DNA of 64,000 bases from NCBI GenBank assembly GCA_037903475.1, contig JBAJFG010000030.1:558001-622000 (forward strand). Direction: 5' to 3'. Positions 11,605 through 25,654 of the stretch are shown piece after piece. Made by a program: the position numbers and the translations under genes. Below the pieces are notes generated by a model. It saw only the letters and a list, made by a program, of their open reading frames with translations. It made no database searches and was not told the DNA's origin. Every line of letters starts with the position of its first letter. The stretch's first letter is position 1. Origin of the DNA: Ancylostoma caninum (taxonomy: Eukaryota > Nematoda > Chromadorea > Rhabditida > Ancylostomatidae).

Positions 11605-14600
11605 CTGAGAAGTTATTCATACGAGCGACTGCGTCAATTGCTCATATTCATTCTGTATAATTAATAATACAATCATTCATAACGATGACGTACAGAGAAG
11701 TTCCAACCCCTAACAGTATGTGAACCGCATTAACGCATCGGTGGGGATGGAGAAAGAAGGGGTTATTTTTTATTTATTTATTCATTTATTTATTTACCTT
11801 ATTGTTATTTATTGTATCCACGTTGAAGCGAGCGAAAATAGCTTCTAATCAGAAACAAAAATTAAATGCTTATACATTTAGAGGTGGTAGCTGTTCGAAA
11901 AAGAAAAACACAACAGTCGAAGGAAGAAAATATGGGGAGAGTGAAAAGGAAAAAAAAGGATTGAACAATGGAAACGATTCCCCAGGGTTCTCAGCTAGCA
12001 GGCATGGAATGCATTCCTGTGATGTGCTATGTGTTGGTTAGCCTGAGAGGAATAGTATTCTTAGAGATGGTGGATGACGCTAGGGATGACACTATTCTAT
12101 GTAGACGAGCAATTGGAGCATGAGTGAAGAACCAGGCGCTGGATTTTCGGATGTTATGTATTTCTTAGTCTCAAAAATCCACCCTCAGATCCGCCTAGGT
12201 GCTTCGGACCCAAGTTTCAGATCCACTTAAGACTATCCCTAGTCAGATTTTGAGTGAACAATGGAGGGAGATCTGGCCGAGTTGAAGAACTAAGTGCAGC
12301 TTTGAATGATTAGCAATGAATATCCGAAAAATTATCAGGAACACATATCTAAAATCTTCTATCTAAATCTTCCATTATCCTTTAGGGTTATTCTGAAAAA
12401 TCACACCACTGTGATGCAGAATTTACAAGTATGAAGAGATTATAGCTGTTTGAACATTTTTTTGCTGTCAGCTTAATTCAGCACATAAGAGAGTCCTAAA
12501 AGGTTGCTCGGGAGCAGTTAAATTATACTTGAGATTTGTATTGAAGCTCTGTGCTGGTAAACATCCGGAATTTCATTAAATAAAAGCCAAGTCCATGGCC
12601 ATACCTTAGCCGCGTTGACTGATGCTAGTGGGATTGTAAAATTGCAAAGATGCAATCCAGAAGCAGTGTAGTGTATGTATGTGGATGTAAGTCCAAAATG
12701 ATAATTGTGATGGAGTGGAACTCTTGCTCGCCAGAGATGTCCTGGTTGAGGTCATACAATACCAACAAAAACCATTTCAACGTACAGATTACGAATGTTT
12801 GAGGCACTCAGCGGTGAAGGTGCACGAAACACGTAAAATTCCATACATCCCCTCCTTTTTCGACGAAGTAAATCTTCTTCTGACTCCACTCATTCCCTAG
12901 CGCATGGACTACAAACACCAATACGTATTCCTTCACTCACATGACTTTACCCATATCCAAGATTTTCACGTAGTGCTTTATGTATATGTGCACCATATTA
13001 CGTGCGTATTTGTACACGTGACACAATCCTGTAAGCTTCAAGGGTAACACGCAATAAAAACACAAGTCTTCCTGTAGTCATGTAGTAAATATCGCGTGTC
13101 GCAACGTGTAAGCAGAATAAACATTCATGGAGTATCTAATCAAAAATTGCACAAACATCTGCTAATGGAAGAACACCTGACAGCAAAATAAATCCGAGGC
13201 TCCTTATCCAATATTCAAATCTGGGATGAACTGGTCATGAATTATGGATTATTTGTTTCCTCGTTGGCGGTGTGATTCGCTATATCCGGCATCGAGATTT
13301 TTTTTGGATGAATAGGCCAAAGAGGCAGGCTTCTCTGATCACTGTCGTCTTGTTGATTCGCTTGATAATTCTACACTTAACATGCGCATGAATCGCTGTG
13401 GAAACGAAGGGAATTGATGTTTTCAATAAAATTTACGTTAAAATGCTTTGAGCGAGCAAATGTGCCAAAAATTGGCAAAAATAATCCCAAACATTTTTCA
13501 ATTTTGATAGTATTTGTAGATTAGCCCTCAAGTGCACAAAAAGGTTTAGTGTTAAAGCACCGTTCACAGATTTGACATCCAGCAGCTTTCTGGCACCATA
13601 ACCTTAATGTCATCTCGACCTTAACTTCATCATTCTCATGAATGTCACCATACGGCTTGGACAAAATCATTCTCACCGCAGATTGCTCGACATTTTATTT
13701 AGTGCTAAGATTTTAGTCAGGCTTCTAAAAGACCCGCCCTCAGGAAGAGCCTGCAAATTCAAAAGCACCTGGATTACGGAGATTCTCTGCAATGACATTG
13801 ATGAAGCCCTTTCAAATGCGGAACATCCGAGCGTTCCTGATTAGTGTGCAAAGACACAGTGGAACCCATTCTTGAAAATAAAGGGCAAATTAGAGGAGTA
13901 GCAGCATTTTGTGAATACAGGACTAATTAGCCCGTAGTCATTAGATCAATTATGAATGTTCCGCGCAAGAGGTTTTTTCAATAAATTCAACCATAAGTAA
14001 TTTGTTTCCTTATTCTAGGAAGGGAACTGCTGCTGTGAATCCATATTTGGAATTTAGGATATGCACTCCGGGGTAAATCGTACGATACTGAAATCTACCC
14101 AGTAGTTTGAGCGTTTTGACGCTCCGTTGTGTGATTGGTTAGATGAAGGTCAGCGTTTACATCACTTTGTTATGCTTCTAGAATCATGAGAATTTCTTCG
14201 GCTTATCGAAATAAGTTATGCGTTGATTCAGACCAGACTCAATCTAGTGAACAAGATATTATTTTTAAAATTTCCAATTATTTTCATGATTTCTCAATAG
14301 TTTCCTCAGGTGGAAAAAATCCCAGCAGAATCAGTGTGTTCGAGTGGATTTCGTTTTCATATTTCCCTGCGAACCGTGTATTTCCCAAATTTGCCTGAAA
14401 GATTCACGTAGATGTTAAGAAAAAAGTGGAATATGCTAGAATTTTTCAGGTTGACCTCGTCTTTCTCTTCCCAAGTGCAGCTTCATATTTTTCGTCATCA
14501 GTCCACCAGTTGGATCAACTTCATAACCTTTACAAGTGTGCACCAGGGGTTAAATGCATCATTGGAAGGATGGGCAATGGCAACGCATGGATATAATTAC

Positions 14601-15030
14601 ATACGGGTAGCAGGTGGATGTACACAAGTCACATGTGGGTAAAAATTTTGGTATGCAGTAAATATTAAATTTCAGTGAGATAACAAGTTTACCACTGGTA
14701 ATAAAGTATCGAGGCGCAGCACTGCAGGATTTACAAAATTCCACATTCAATACATAGATAGCCTCTTTTGTGTGGCTAGTAACTTACTAGTAGTTACCCA
14801 TCTACCCCTACCTACTCGTTAATTTTCGTTTTTATTAGTCCATTTTGTGCCACTGACACCTCAGCTTCACAACGGTTTAATTATGAATGAATGAAACCCA
14901 ACAACCTGATAGCTGGTTAGCAAGACGACCAAAGGTTCACCATAAATCAAATGTCAAGAAATTTTGGATGAACGAATAGTAACCAAGACAGCCGAGCAAA
15001 TAAAACAGTGATCGGGATGAAAACGAGTCA
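11605..15030. other. gene-free stretch
   Basis: No exon chain supported. At 11,766-11,801 there is a TTTA-rich tract, the complement of an AAAT-type tail and so possibly the 3' tail of a minus-strand LINE or SINE. The open frames at 12,715-12,900 and 13,638-13,844 are unrecognised. Confidence 0.4.
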
Positions 15031-15032
15031 GT

Positions 15033-15118
15033 GGTTTACAAATCCACATGATTTTCGAGACATTTCTGGAGCAAAACCAGCAGACAACACAGAACTAATC
15101 AAATTTCGCGGAACAATT
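15033..15118 (+). repeat. dispersed repeat, copy 1
   Basis: About 86 bp (containing GAGCAAAACCAGCAGACAAC) recur at 17,250-17,335 in the same orientation at roughly 90% identity by eye. The parent element is not recognised. Confidence 0.8.
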
Positions 15119-15119
15119 C

Positions 15120-16231
15120 GAGACCCCATCTCTTATTAAATAAATCGAGCCTCGTGTTAGCGAAGAGGATCTGACAGTGGGTAAAAACAAGCAATTCAGA
15201 AAATCTACACCCCCGATTGGATTAGCTGTGGGATTTGTGAACGATGCCGAATTAACTGAACCTAAGACTAGCAGGGATGAAATTTTCGACGTTGAATTTG
15301 AGAGGGAAGGAGCATGGCATGGTGGACAGCAGGGAAAAGGGGAGTGATCCTGACTCCGTAGCAGGGTTGGATAGGCAGCTTTCATTGGCCTCCTGGGTGC
15401 TCTCATTTGCTTATTTGTTTATATTTGCGCGTAAGAATTCCACGCTAACTGACAAGCGAAAAGGAAAAAAAACAAGTACACAACACAAAAAAATTTCTGA
15501 AAGCCTTGACCAGCAATCATCTGTGGAAGAGCTCATGAATTTATGAAATTCATGGAAAATTCATGAAAACCCAGGGACGACATGCTTATTAGCCGCTTCT
15601 TTCAGAAAATTATCCCAAAGTTCCTCGTTACCGAACTGGGGAATGCTACACAAATTTCCTAGATTTCACAAAAATACTCCCTTCACCCTCAATGAACAAA
15701 CCCGAGGGATCCTCAAATTTTCTCATAGGAATCTATAGCTTCATATTCATCAAAGTTCTAGCCATCGTACAATTACACGGTGATATTTCTTTAATCCACA
15801 TATCGCACTCATTTTCCATCAAATGCCAAAAAAAAACTTTTTTGAGCCCATGGGCAACACATTCCTTTACCCTCACGCCTCCTTTTACTCTTCTGCAGCC
15901 ACCATTCATCTAGCTATTGTATTTTAATAGTATGATATAAAAAGAATTTTATAAGAAGAATATGAGAAGAATTTTATCATTTATAAGAAGAATTAAAAGA
16001 AGATATATTTATAAGAAGAATTTTATTGATCGGGTATTGAAGGTTTTCCAAAAAAAAATTATTCCCTATCATGCTTCCACAACTTCTTTGGAGACAAACG
16101 CATGATTTGAAGCGTTTCAATTCGGTAACTACCAATACCAATACTATAACTACGTAATTACCAAATTATTGTGTCTGTCATGCAGATCAGCACATTGCGG
16201 GAAATTGTGGTGCGAATGCGAGGGTATGAAA

Positions 16232-16262
<31 letters not shown>

Positions 16263-17245
16263 ATGCATTACGAAACGGCTTGTGGAAAACACGGCAAAAC
16301 CAAGAAACTCATCTATCTAAATTTGTTATAGGGCAATTAGGGCAGGGTAATAGAAAGACGTCCTCTCCAACCTTTTTTTTCAATTTGAATTAACTTTCGC
16401 AATCCTCTTGAAAATGTGAAGCAGTGTCCCCTACGAAGTTGGTGCTAGGGCGGTGAGGAAGTGAGATCGACTGCTGGAGGAAAGTGCTACTAACATAATA
16501 TAGTGCTCTTTTTTAACGGATCCAATACGGAAATGGATAGATTGCAGCAGAGATATCAGCATCGGAAATAGCCTATTTACATACGCTCCATAAATTTTTC
16601 TCAGGAGATTTCTACACTTGTACTATTGCGAATGTTCATTCTCACCTCGTGCATGTCATTTCCTGGTGCAAATGTCTTGCTTCGTCAAACAAAAAGTGTT
16701 ATATACTCTAAGCATATCCGCCAAAGTGCTAGCTTCATTGCTTTTCGCTGCCATTTAATCCGTAGTAAAGCTTTTTATAATAGGAATACCGTTGCTTGAT
16801 ACGTGCTAGTGCAAAAGACCTTTTCACATCGCTGTCAACGCACTCGGATGAGCGTGAAGCGTTATATCTGAAGTGGGCGGTGCTAACGAGCCCTCCAATT
16901 GGCCGATTGGGTAAGCTGACCAATCGTAGAGCTCGCCCGTACACCCCCACCCCCCTATCTCCGCTCTCCAGGTACGTATAATGAACGCCCCACACCAAAT
17001 TCAGAACAGCACATTTTCGCAAGAAGAGCTCGCTTGATCAAGGAACAAATTTCGATAATGCATCATGTGTATCATGTATCAGTTAGCTACAACGTGATGG
17101 TTTTCGGATATGAAGAGTACATTTTGCGTAATGCACCATGTGTATCACGTGGGTATACGAGTGTGAGAGGTCGTGATGCAACATGTGCATCATCTTACTA
17201 GGAATTGTTGGCGGTCCTACATATACTGAGGCAGGAATAAGGAAC
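15120..17245. other. gene-free stretch with simple repeats
   Basis: Contains an AAGAAGAATTTTAT-rich stretch (15,940-16,025) and an (AAAT)n tract (16,227-16,264) that looks like a retroelement tail. Three copies of an ATGCAtCATGTGtATCA-like word lie near 17,056, 17,131 and 17,174. No gene seen. Confidence 0.5.
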
Positions 17246-17249
17246 TCAA

Positions 17250-17335
17250 CATGGTTCACAAATCCATCAGAATTTTCGAGACATCACTGGAGCAAAACCA
17301 GCAGACAACACAGAACTAATCAAATTATGTGGGAC
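17250..17335 (+). repeat. dispersed repeat, copy 2
   Basis: Second copy of the repeat at 15,033-15,118, same orientation. Confidence 0.8.
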
Positions 17336-17339
17336 AATA

Positions 17340-20300
17340 ATGATAAAAGCTAAGAATATTTTTAAAAAATAAAATATGAAAGTTTATATGGATATATTAC
17401 TGAAAGAAGGGAAGTATAGAAGGACAAATGGATAGCGGACAATCAGAGGTGCCAACTGTAGGTTTTAGAAAAGCAGCGAGGCTTCGAGGGAATCGAAATG
17501 GCCACTAACCGATCAGGTCTAACCATCGAGCACGTATTCGAATGACGCCTACGCACATCAAAAAGTTTCAACAAAGCGAGAAATTTCCGGGATTTCACAT
17601 AATCATTATATCACAAAAGGGAAAGCGGAAGTATAATTATAGAGGTGGGAAGGTGTAAACTGAACGCTGGAACCTTAAAGTACAGTGCAAATTCCGAAGC
17701 ACCGAAAGTGTTTTTCTCCGACTAGCATCCACCGCTCTATTCACATACCTTCCTAATCACACTTTTATCCCCTTTCATTCTGGAATCTCCTACCGTAAGC
17801 ACAGAAGTACGTTGAGGGATGAGGACATAAGACTTTCTATTCTTAAAATAAGCAGTATGACCTTTAACAGAACAAAAAAGCTCTCACTGCTTTAATATGA
17901 ATAGTGTTGTTCAGGATAAATGGTAACAAGGTCACTAATGGTGTACTATGAGATCAGTTTGCCATGTTAAACCTCAGAGATATAGGACAGATTTTAACAG
18001 GGAATGGTGCAAAAAATTATTGGGACCACATTTTTTTCACAACCACAGTTTCCACATTTCATCGGGAAGAAATTTGATCGCAAGTTCACTCGGAATAATT
18101 AAACGTTGCGCAGAAGTGGATGCGAGCAAACAGAATAGCCACTTTTTATGGAATTACCGCAGCATGTGTGAACATCACGCGTAGTTGTTCAGGAAATTTG
18201 AAATGATGTCTGAATAATAGGCCAAATTGTCGACTACGAGCTGACGGCCTGAAATCCATGGTTGTCCTCGGGATCCATGGCCAGCCACTGGATCCAGTCG
18301 ACTGCGGCTGAGCTGCTGTCGAAAATCGGTAAAAGCTCAATTAGAAAAATCGGCAAAAAAAATTCTGCAAACGTTCTGCTTTTCAACAACAAATACTGCC
18401 AGTGTATGACACATGTTGAGCGAGCCCAAGGATTTCTGACTTACCCGCAAGAAAAACTCGAATAATAGCCACGACCCCAGTTTCCCTTCACGCATGTGCG
18501 CTGCGACGATGTGCCAGCTTACGCAGGCTCTGTGAATCGTACAAGTGGACGACAACTCCGCACGGCTGGGCAAAAAGGAAGTAAAATAACTCAACGGTAG
18601 CTTCTCTAGTTTATCATTAACATCAAGAGGAGTTTATATGTACGATGCAGTTGCCTATTTTGTATGTACTCTCAACGTTGTTACTACTCTGTTCGATCAC
18701 TCTCTTGTGCATGTGTGAAGCTGTCGGCAGTGTTTTGCTATTGCTCCCTACATCGCTTACCATGTTAGTAGCATGGACAATTTTTGTGCGTGACGTGATC
18801 GATGTAATGAATGAACAAGGAATTAGTTAGATAGATGTATAAATAATATGAATGATAGAAGTAACACAGAAAGTAGCTATTACCGGTAATAGGTTTTAAA
18901 ATCGAAGTTTCTTCATTCGCTTTCTTCATTCTAGCCAAATTAAACAACGCGAAAGTCATCTGCTCATTAAATGAGAGGGTTGCAGTGATCACATGATCTT
19001 CTTGTGAACACAAAATTCTCAGATAAATATTTTCAAGCCTTGATTAATTTGCCCATGCACCCTTGAATTGCTTTGGCTTCGTCAGCCGCTGTCAAAATGA
19101 AAACGGGCCTGCCAAATCCGGAGCAATATATGCCTCATGTAAGGGTATCCTTGTGGAACATGTCCTCAGACAGAAAAATACTGTGACAGGAATGCGTACG
19201 AGAGTAAATCAAAGGTGATATTTTTAGGCATTCTATGGCTTTCCATGTGTTGCAACAGTGTATTCTACTTTATCTATTTGGAATAATTAATAATAATTCA
19301 TAGGTAGATAAGGCCTGAGTAAAATGCCTCGAGATATGAAGATGAAGGTGATGAAGAAGAGAGGGTTTCAGAAGTTCCAGTGTGTGTCATGAAAGGGCAA
19401 ATTAAATCAGTAAACAAGTAAATTTAAAAAAAATAAAATTTCTTGTGGAAGAGGACAAGAGGGAGAAGGGGCAAGAAGGGGGTGGAAGAGGCCGATGAGG
19501 GTGAGAGTTAAAAATTCCTAATTTTTCCAATTTTTTCGGATCGCAAATTTTCTCTACTCCTTACCACTTTTTGCTTGGAAAACATCTGATCCTATGAGTA
19601 ACGCTTCGTTAACCGGAGTAAGCTGTAAATAAATGGTTCCTTATTGGGTGATTCCGGTATCGCGCACTAGGTTTTCTCATCCTAACTCGTCATAAGTTTT
19701 ACAAGCGATCCTCATAGTACGACCTTTCACTCATTCACGTATTTTTCTAGTAAATACCAAACCAGGATGAGTTTTATGAACAGGTTAATCTTTCAACTTA
19801 AACAAAAATCGCTTGAGCTTCGAGGTCAGGCATGAAAACAGCGGGGCAAAAACATCCATAAAAAACACCCCAATTACGTTTCGATTCTTTCGGTGGCATT
19901 TTGAAAGTCTGTTTACATAAGTTCAAACGGAATGCACTTACGAATAAGAGAAGTGCCGCTGTGATGAGTTCCCTGTATAACTATTAATTACTGAAATTAT
20001 GGTGGAAGATGAAATGTTATGCTGGCAAGAAGCTATGGACTCGGACATAACAACATTTTCATCTGCGTTCCTGAAGAGGGAAAACAGGGAAAACAGCAAC
20101 CTGAGCCATTTCCACTTGATACTGTTTGTCCCATGGGGAAAGAGCTAATCTTTTGTTTGGCTCAACGCACTAAGTTTCCTTCCGCAATCACGGTGCAACT
20201 GCTTGTCACCACTTTCTGGTGAGTAATTTAGTTGAGGGTAAAATCTGAAGGGACCAATTTCGGATGTATGCTTACAAGTCAAGAGTTTCTAATCTCTTAT

Positions 20301-21555
20301 TAGTCCTGATTTGTTATTAAAAAGGTTCTCTCTGATAGATATACTACTTCATAGAAAGGAACGATTATACATAATGGGAAGACCAGCTATTATCAAAGAA
20401 ATGTATCCTGGCACATGTAGCTTGCACGTAACGTTGATCATGAACACCGTTTCCCATGGACACCGTTTACAGGTGTAACATGCGTGTATAAGCCTTACAA
20501 ACTCCATGTTACACCTGTATCCCGCAAAGACTGCCCAAATCAATGCATTTTTGTCCGGATAACGCTGAAAAAGACATAAAACGCCTGCACTACGAATGGT
20601 TAGATTTGCAGGAGCTGGTTCCGGTTGCTTCTGGGATCACTTGAACGGTAGCAACCAACTTTCGCCCCCTGCGTCTACTACCATTGCATCTGTACTATCG
20701 GTCCACTTCATATTATTTCGCTTGATCATCGTATGAATACATTGTAATCGATAATTATAAATAAATAAATAAATAACTAGCCTATAGGAAAACAAATGAC
20801 GCCACCCATCGTTTCTGTGCAGTTAACGTTCAATCCAACCCTGGGTCTCCCTCTTCATATCCTTTATTCTTTACCTTCCACATCGCAACGGAACGAGTGA
20901 ATCGTACTACATTTGTGGAAAGTTCAGCGGTTTTCCTAATGTCTCCATATATTCTTTTCGTCAAGTTCGACATTGGTTGCTTTTTGGGATCTTCTACGTC
21001 GTTAAGCCACCAATCTCAAGCTCATCTGCCTCAAATCCTCATTTCAAACGTACCTGCTCTCCATACTGAAACTAAAACTGATCGAACAGTAAAAATAAGG
21101 CAACAGGGAGTGTCGAAAGAGTGGGCATACGACCCACGTTGACCCACTGCGTATTGGATTGGAGTCTTCTCTCCATACTGGTAGTGTCGCATAAAAGCGA
21201 GATGGAGAATGGCTGACCACTTACTGAGACAGCACAGTGAACACTCCCTCCCGATATAAGGTCATCAAAATGTATCAGACTTCGGATCAGAGATGTAAAA
21301 AACCGTTACGGATACATTATATGGCGCATGGTGCAGAAAGCGTTTAGTGAAACGTGGAGAAGAGCAACTCGAAGAAAACTATGGCTTAGTTGAAACGCTA
21401 CATGCGTATCGCAGTTACGCATGCGACAGTCAATTTTTCTTTCTTAAAAGGTATATCTTTGTGTAGTTTAGTTGTGAACACGAAGGCTAGCATGAATTCC
21501 AAAAAAAAGTCCTGTTTTGTTAGTGGCCGAAATCCGGAAAAATGTGGATGGGACG
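17340..21555. other. gene-free stretch
   Basis: No exon chain recognised. Features are a short hairpin (ACAGGTGTAACATG against CATGTTACACCTGT, about 20,469-20,521) and an AATAAATAAATA tail at about 20,757-20,776. The open frames at 18,645-18,830 and 20,019-20,222 are short and unrecognised. Confidence 0.4.
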
Positions 21556-21560
21556 CTTTC

Positions 21561-21990
21561 TTAAAGGCAGCACTCACGGAAATTTTTATGTTGAAGATTT
21601 CGTGGTATATCGGGGTTTTTAGGGACGATGAACTCAGTGACAATGATGACATAGCGTGAAACACGCGAAAAACACAGGAAAAGATGGCGGTATTTCATGT
21701 GTGTCCACAGCGCGGACGAGTGTTCCGTGATGGGTCCCGGCACGGAACCCTGCAAATGGTACGAATTTCATAGACACGCCCCCGCTGAACCACATGCACA
21801 TACCCTGTCAAAGGCGTTAGTTGGCGCGACGGAACCCTAATGTCCAAAGCGGCATATGTGTCCACTGCAGTAGCGTCGCAGGTAGGTGGCCATTCAAGGT
21901 CTTCAACTTACTGTAGCGATTGTCCAGCGGCCGGCTACATGGTAAGCGACTCATTTCAGAAGTGAAAATTTCCGTGAGTGCTGCCTTTAA
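21561..21990. mobile_element. TTAA-flanked inverted-repeat element (MITE), copy A
   Basis: The ends are AGGCAGCACTCACGGAAATT at 21,565 and its complement ending ...GAGTGCTGCCT at 21,986. They are flanked on both sides by TTAA (21,561-21,564 and 21,987-21,990), the target duplication of piggyBac-type elements. The inside is about 420 bp with no transposase. Related ends occur at 25,203-25,230 and 40,033-40,454. Confidence 0.8.
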
Positions 21991-21994
21991 GGCA

Positions 21995-24900
21995 GCCGGT
22001 AGCACAAAAAAACTACGCGCGGAGCTTTTTAAGCACCAGCAGTCGAGCGCAATTACTCGGCGAAATGACCTATGCTAGACGTAATTACGCATAAGGCGTT
22101 TGTGCAATTGTTCTGCAAAGTCAACAGAAAAGTGCCATTATTCAATGACTTCCTGCAGGAGACCATTCGTCTGGTGCTTTGTCGCCGTTAGAACCATGCT
22201 CTAGGCTTGAAACCCCAGGAAAAGTTGATATCTGCTAATAAATCAATTAAAATTCGACTTCCAAGATCCAACTAGAACGAAAGTCGCTGTACCGCACTCC
22301 CGCAGGAAGCTGCTTTAGAAAGAAAAATGCTGGAGGCTTTGGCACTCAAGCGCCTCTCACCAGAGACAAACAAACAGAGCACAGTGTCTCAAAAGATAAC
22401 TGTGGATTTTGCGACAACGTCATATCTGTCGCACCAGCAAAATTCATTCTTATAGCAAGGGCGCAGTCGTACTGTCACACGGTCGCATCTGCTGCTGATT
22501 AATTCCTGATCCTATATTTTGATTGCTCGCTTGGTCAGTCTGTTCGACCGATTGTTCTTGTAAATGACAATAGATTGAACGCAGTTGTATATGTCATAGG
22601 TCTGACAAAGGTATTACTACACCCAAAACTTGCCAGTAAAGCTGTACAACACAATTCTCGTGTCCATACAAAGCAATGATTATATCAAATGAGGCCCCGG
22701 GATAGCTCCATCCTACCAAAATTCAAATGTTCAATTTTTGTGTCTGCAGTTTCTCATTCCTGGGTATGTGCCTACGCGTTGGAAAGAGGGAGAAAAAGGA
22801 ACAAAAGAAAGATTCCATAGAGTTGAATGACAAGCAGTTGTTCAATGAATATCTCATACCCAGAGGTTTTCTTTATCCTGCAGCGGAAATCTGACAACAA
22901 AAACATAACGAAAAATTGATAAATAAGTGCTATAAGCAATTACAAACATCTTCGAGTATTCGATCAAATGTTCTCACTTCTTCCCTTCTGATTGCAGCGC
23001 TAATATCTTCCACCTGCCCCCAAACAAGTGGAAAAATCTAATACGAGAGTGTTAAAGTTCAAAGCTAATCGAATGTTCGGAAACATAAAACGCTTCCAAA
23101 CCCAGACGAACCCAGAAAACGATAGCTCAACAGCTGTATCTGGTCAGTATGAAATTTCAACGAAAACTATTCAATCATGTTTTTCCATCAACAGCTCAGC
23201 AGTGTTAGATATGATGGAGCGAATTTGTCTTTGTTATGCTCTTCTCACGGCTTCCTTTCCTTTTTTCCTTCGGAGGATCTAGCCCTTTCCAATGAAAAAT
23301 TACACGTCTGAAGCTTTTGCTTTCCTCATGCGAGATGAACTCGTTCAGTAACATTAATAAAAAATAAGCCATGAAATCCACAACAAGGGACACAGTTCCG
23401 ACTACACATCTGATTTATGGAGCTGAATTCGGAGACCTAGTTGAAGGCTTGACATCAATTACGTCCACTGATTAAGTCCACTTCACTTTGATCACCCTCC
23501 TAAAAAATCTTCAAGAAAAAATAAAACGAGGGACCATCCACTAGATGCGAATTCATTAGCTGAACCTTTCATCACGCTTCCACGTTGTTGCTCACAACGA
23601 AACGGAGCTATTTTTACTGGTCTTCAGCTACTTGTGTTTCGAGACGCTTCATTTTCTAATTTTTGTACCTCGTAGTACACCCTTCTGACAGGCAATATAC
23701 AGTTATAGAGCCCCTATGGGACGCTAGAAAGTAGGTAGAACAGTAATTTGAGGTTTTCGCAAAAGCTTCGCATTTGCGAAGCTCTCAGAAATTTAACAAA
23801 GAGGTAGAACTAGGCATTAATTTAGCTTAAAGGCGAAACACACCTCATGAGTTGCATATGCTCTACCGGTGTGAGCTCGGATTCACGAAACGATAAACTG
23901 CGTACCAACGGTGGTTAGAGTGACTGGTTATCGTATAGGACGCGAAAGTTGGTTTGCTCACTTAGCTTTGGTTGGTTCTGCGTTCATGATTCCTAGCCCT
24001 GACTGCTCGGCTAAATCTGAGCACCCTTGCCCCACTGATCCGTATCTCTGCATTCTCCACACTTTTAAGCTCATCCTCATCGGCGGAGCCTATCACAGTG
24101 TCTTCTAGACTATTGAGCCAAGACGGACCCATCCAAAAGCAAAACTGTTTTGTGACTAATGATCATTAATCAGAAATGTGTGAAGCTCACAGAAAGAGAA
24201 CCCACTCTCAAAGAGCACGCAATACATGAAATCTGATTTGAGATGACCCATTCGGCAATTTAATTCGGATCATATCTCTCATAGTAGCTTAATTTGATCA
24301 TGCGTGCTGTGACGGCGTGAAATACTGCACTCTCGGAAAAAAGCTCTCCTCTACAGTGCCCTTCAAAAACTCTATTTCTTTTGAAACCTGAAGCTTTCAT
24401 CACTTTAGCTGCTAATCGCGAGTTTCTTCGTCACTTGCGGCGTTTAAAGAATCTAATCGAATCAAACGCTCGAACATGTAAGAACTATCGGAAGACGGAC
24501 CCACAGACACAGCTTGTATAAACTGACCCTAATGCGATAAGCGGGAAATAAATAAAAAGTGGATATGGGCAACGATGAAAACGAGAAAGCAAGGCTGTTG
24601 TGGGTGGTCCTTATTATCTAAGATTACTTCACTTTATGTCATCAGATATACTTTTCTCACAGATCATTTTCTTCATTATCTTCGCTCGGTAACTTTCCCT
24701 TCAAAAGTGCAATTTCGCTGGCTTGCCTGATTCAACGGGGTCCGTTAGAAGGTGGACTCACAGGGATTCTTACTTTTCAGTGAGTCATATACACCGCGCA
24801 GACGGTTACTAGAGAATCATAACAGTAAGTAAAATGCAAGCAATTCAATTACTACCTCTAAAAGAGTGACTTCAATAGCAATTGGTATAAATCTATGATT

Positions 24901-25200
24901 AGCACCACAAATTTCAGAACACTGACCATAACAAACAGGAGAGCTGCTGCAAAAGTCCTGGATGCTACTGTAGATGTGGTGTTTTTGGTTTCCGCATGCG
25001 CCAATCCATGCTATCTCGGTCACTTGCTCATGCGCATCTGACGTCCACCTGGCGGGAGCCACGATCATCAAAGGGCGCGCAATCAAGCGTATGGAAAATA
25101 GAACTCCGTTTTCGTGGATTTATCGCGCATTTCGCACTATTTCACCAAAGATGTCGGTTAAAACGTCACTTAAAACTCCGTAACATGGTGAACGCTCCGG
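21995..25200. other. gene-free stretch
   Basis: No recognisable family on either strand. The open frames at 23,028-23,282, 23,911-24,108 and 24,817-25,086 are short and lack consistent splice contexts. Confidence 0.4.
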
Positions 25201-25202
25201 AG

Positions 25203-25230
25203 TGAAGATTTCCCTGAGTGCTGCCTTTAA
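25203..25230. repeat. solo end of the TTAA-type element family
   Basis: GTGAAGATTTCCCTGAGTGC continues into TGCCT followed by TTAA, matching the right end of the elements at 21.6 kb and 40.0 kb. The other end was not found, so it is probably a truncated copy. Confidence 0.6.
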
Positions 25231-25654
25231 AACTGTGCTAGTCTCGCTCGTAAAGCCGTCACCTCCAAGAGTGATTCTTCAATTTCGTCATGAACTCCGA
25301 GCATTTTTCGCACTGTTTCACAGAACAGATAACCTGCTCACAAATTCCATTTAGTGAGCGTTAGCCTTCCTACCTTCTTACACGTGCTCACTTCCTTGCT
25401 TACCCACAGAACAAATTCTCCGTCAAAAAATGAGTCAATGAAAAAAATGAGTACGTCAATGGGGGGAAAAGGATGGTCACACCTACAGAGTACATGAAAG
25501 TTGGTTCTAGAGCAATACATAAATGTAACGTTTTAGTAAAGGAAAATCAAGGGAAAGATAATTATTCCGTTTCCACATTAACCCGGTGTTGGAGCTTGAA
25601 CTAGACGGAAATCTATGCAAGTGTTCTAGCCCGTCTCGCCGATGGACTCTGTCC

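Noticed and set aside
10911..11620. Open frames of 85-174 residues on both strands
   Set aside because: They lie in the minisatellite and translate its repeat unit in several frames (CGPS, RKDRS, EGPQQ motifs); periodicity, not coding.
14870..14890. GGTTTAATTA, the start of the nematode spliced leader
   Set aside because: Only ten bases match and no donor or Sm-binding site follows, so it is not an SL RNA gene.
15940..16265. Possible CRISPR-like or regulatory array
   Set aside because: It is AT-rich simple sequence (AAGAAGAATTTTAT, AAAT repeats) without spacers; eukaryotic microsatellite/tail sequence.
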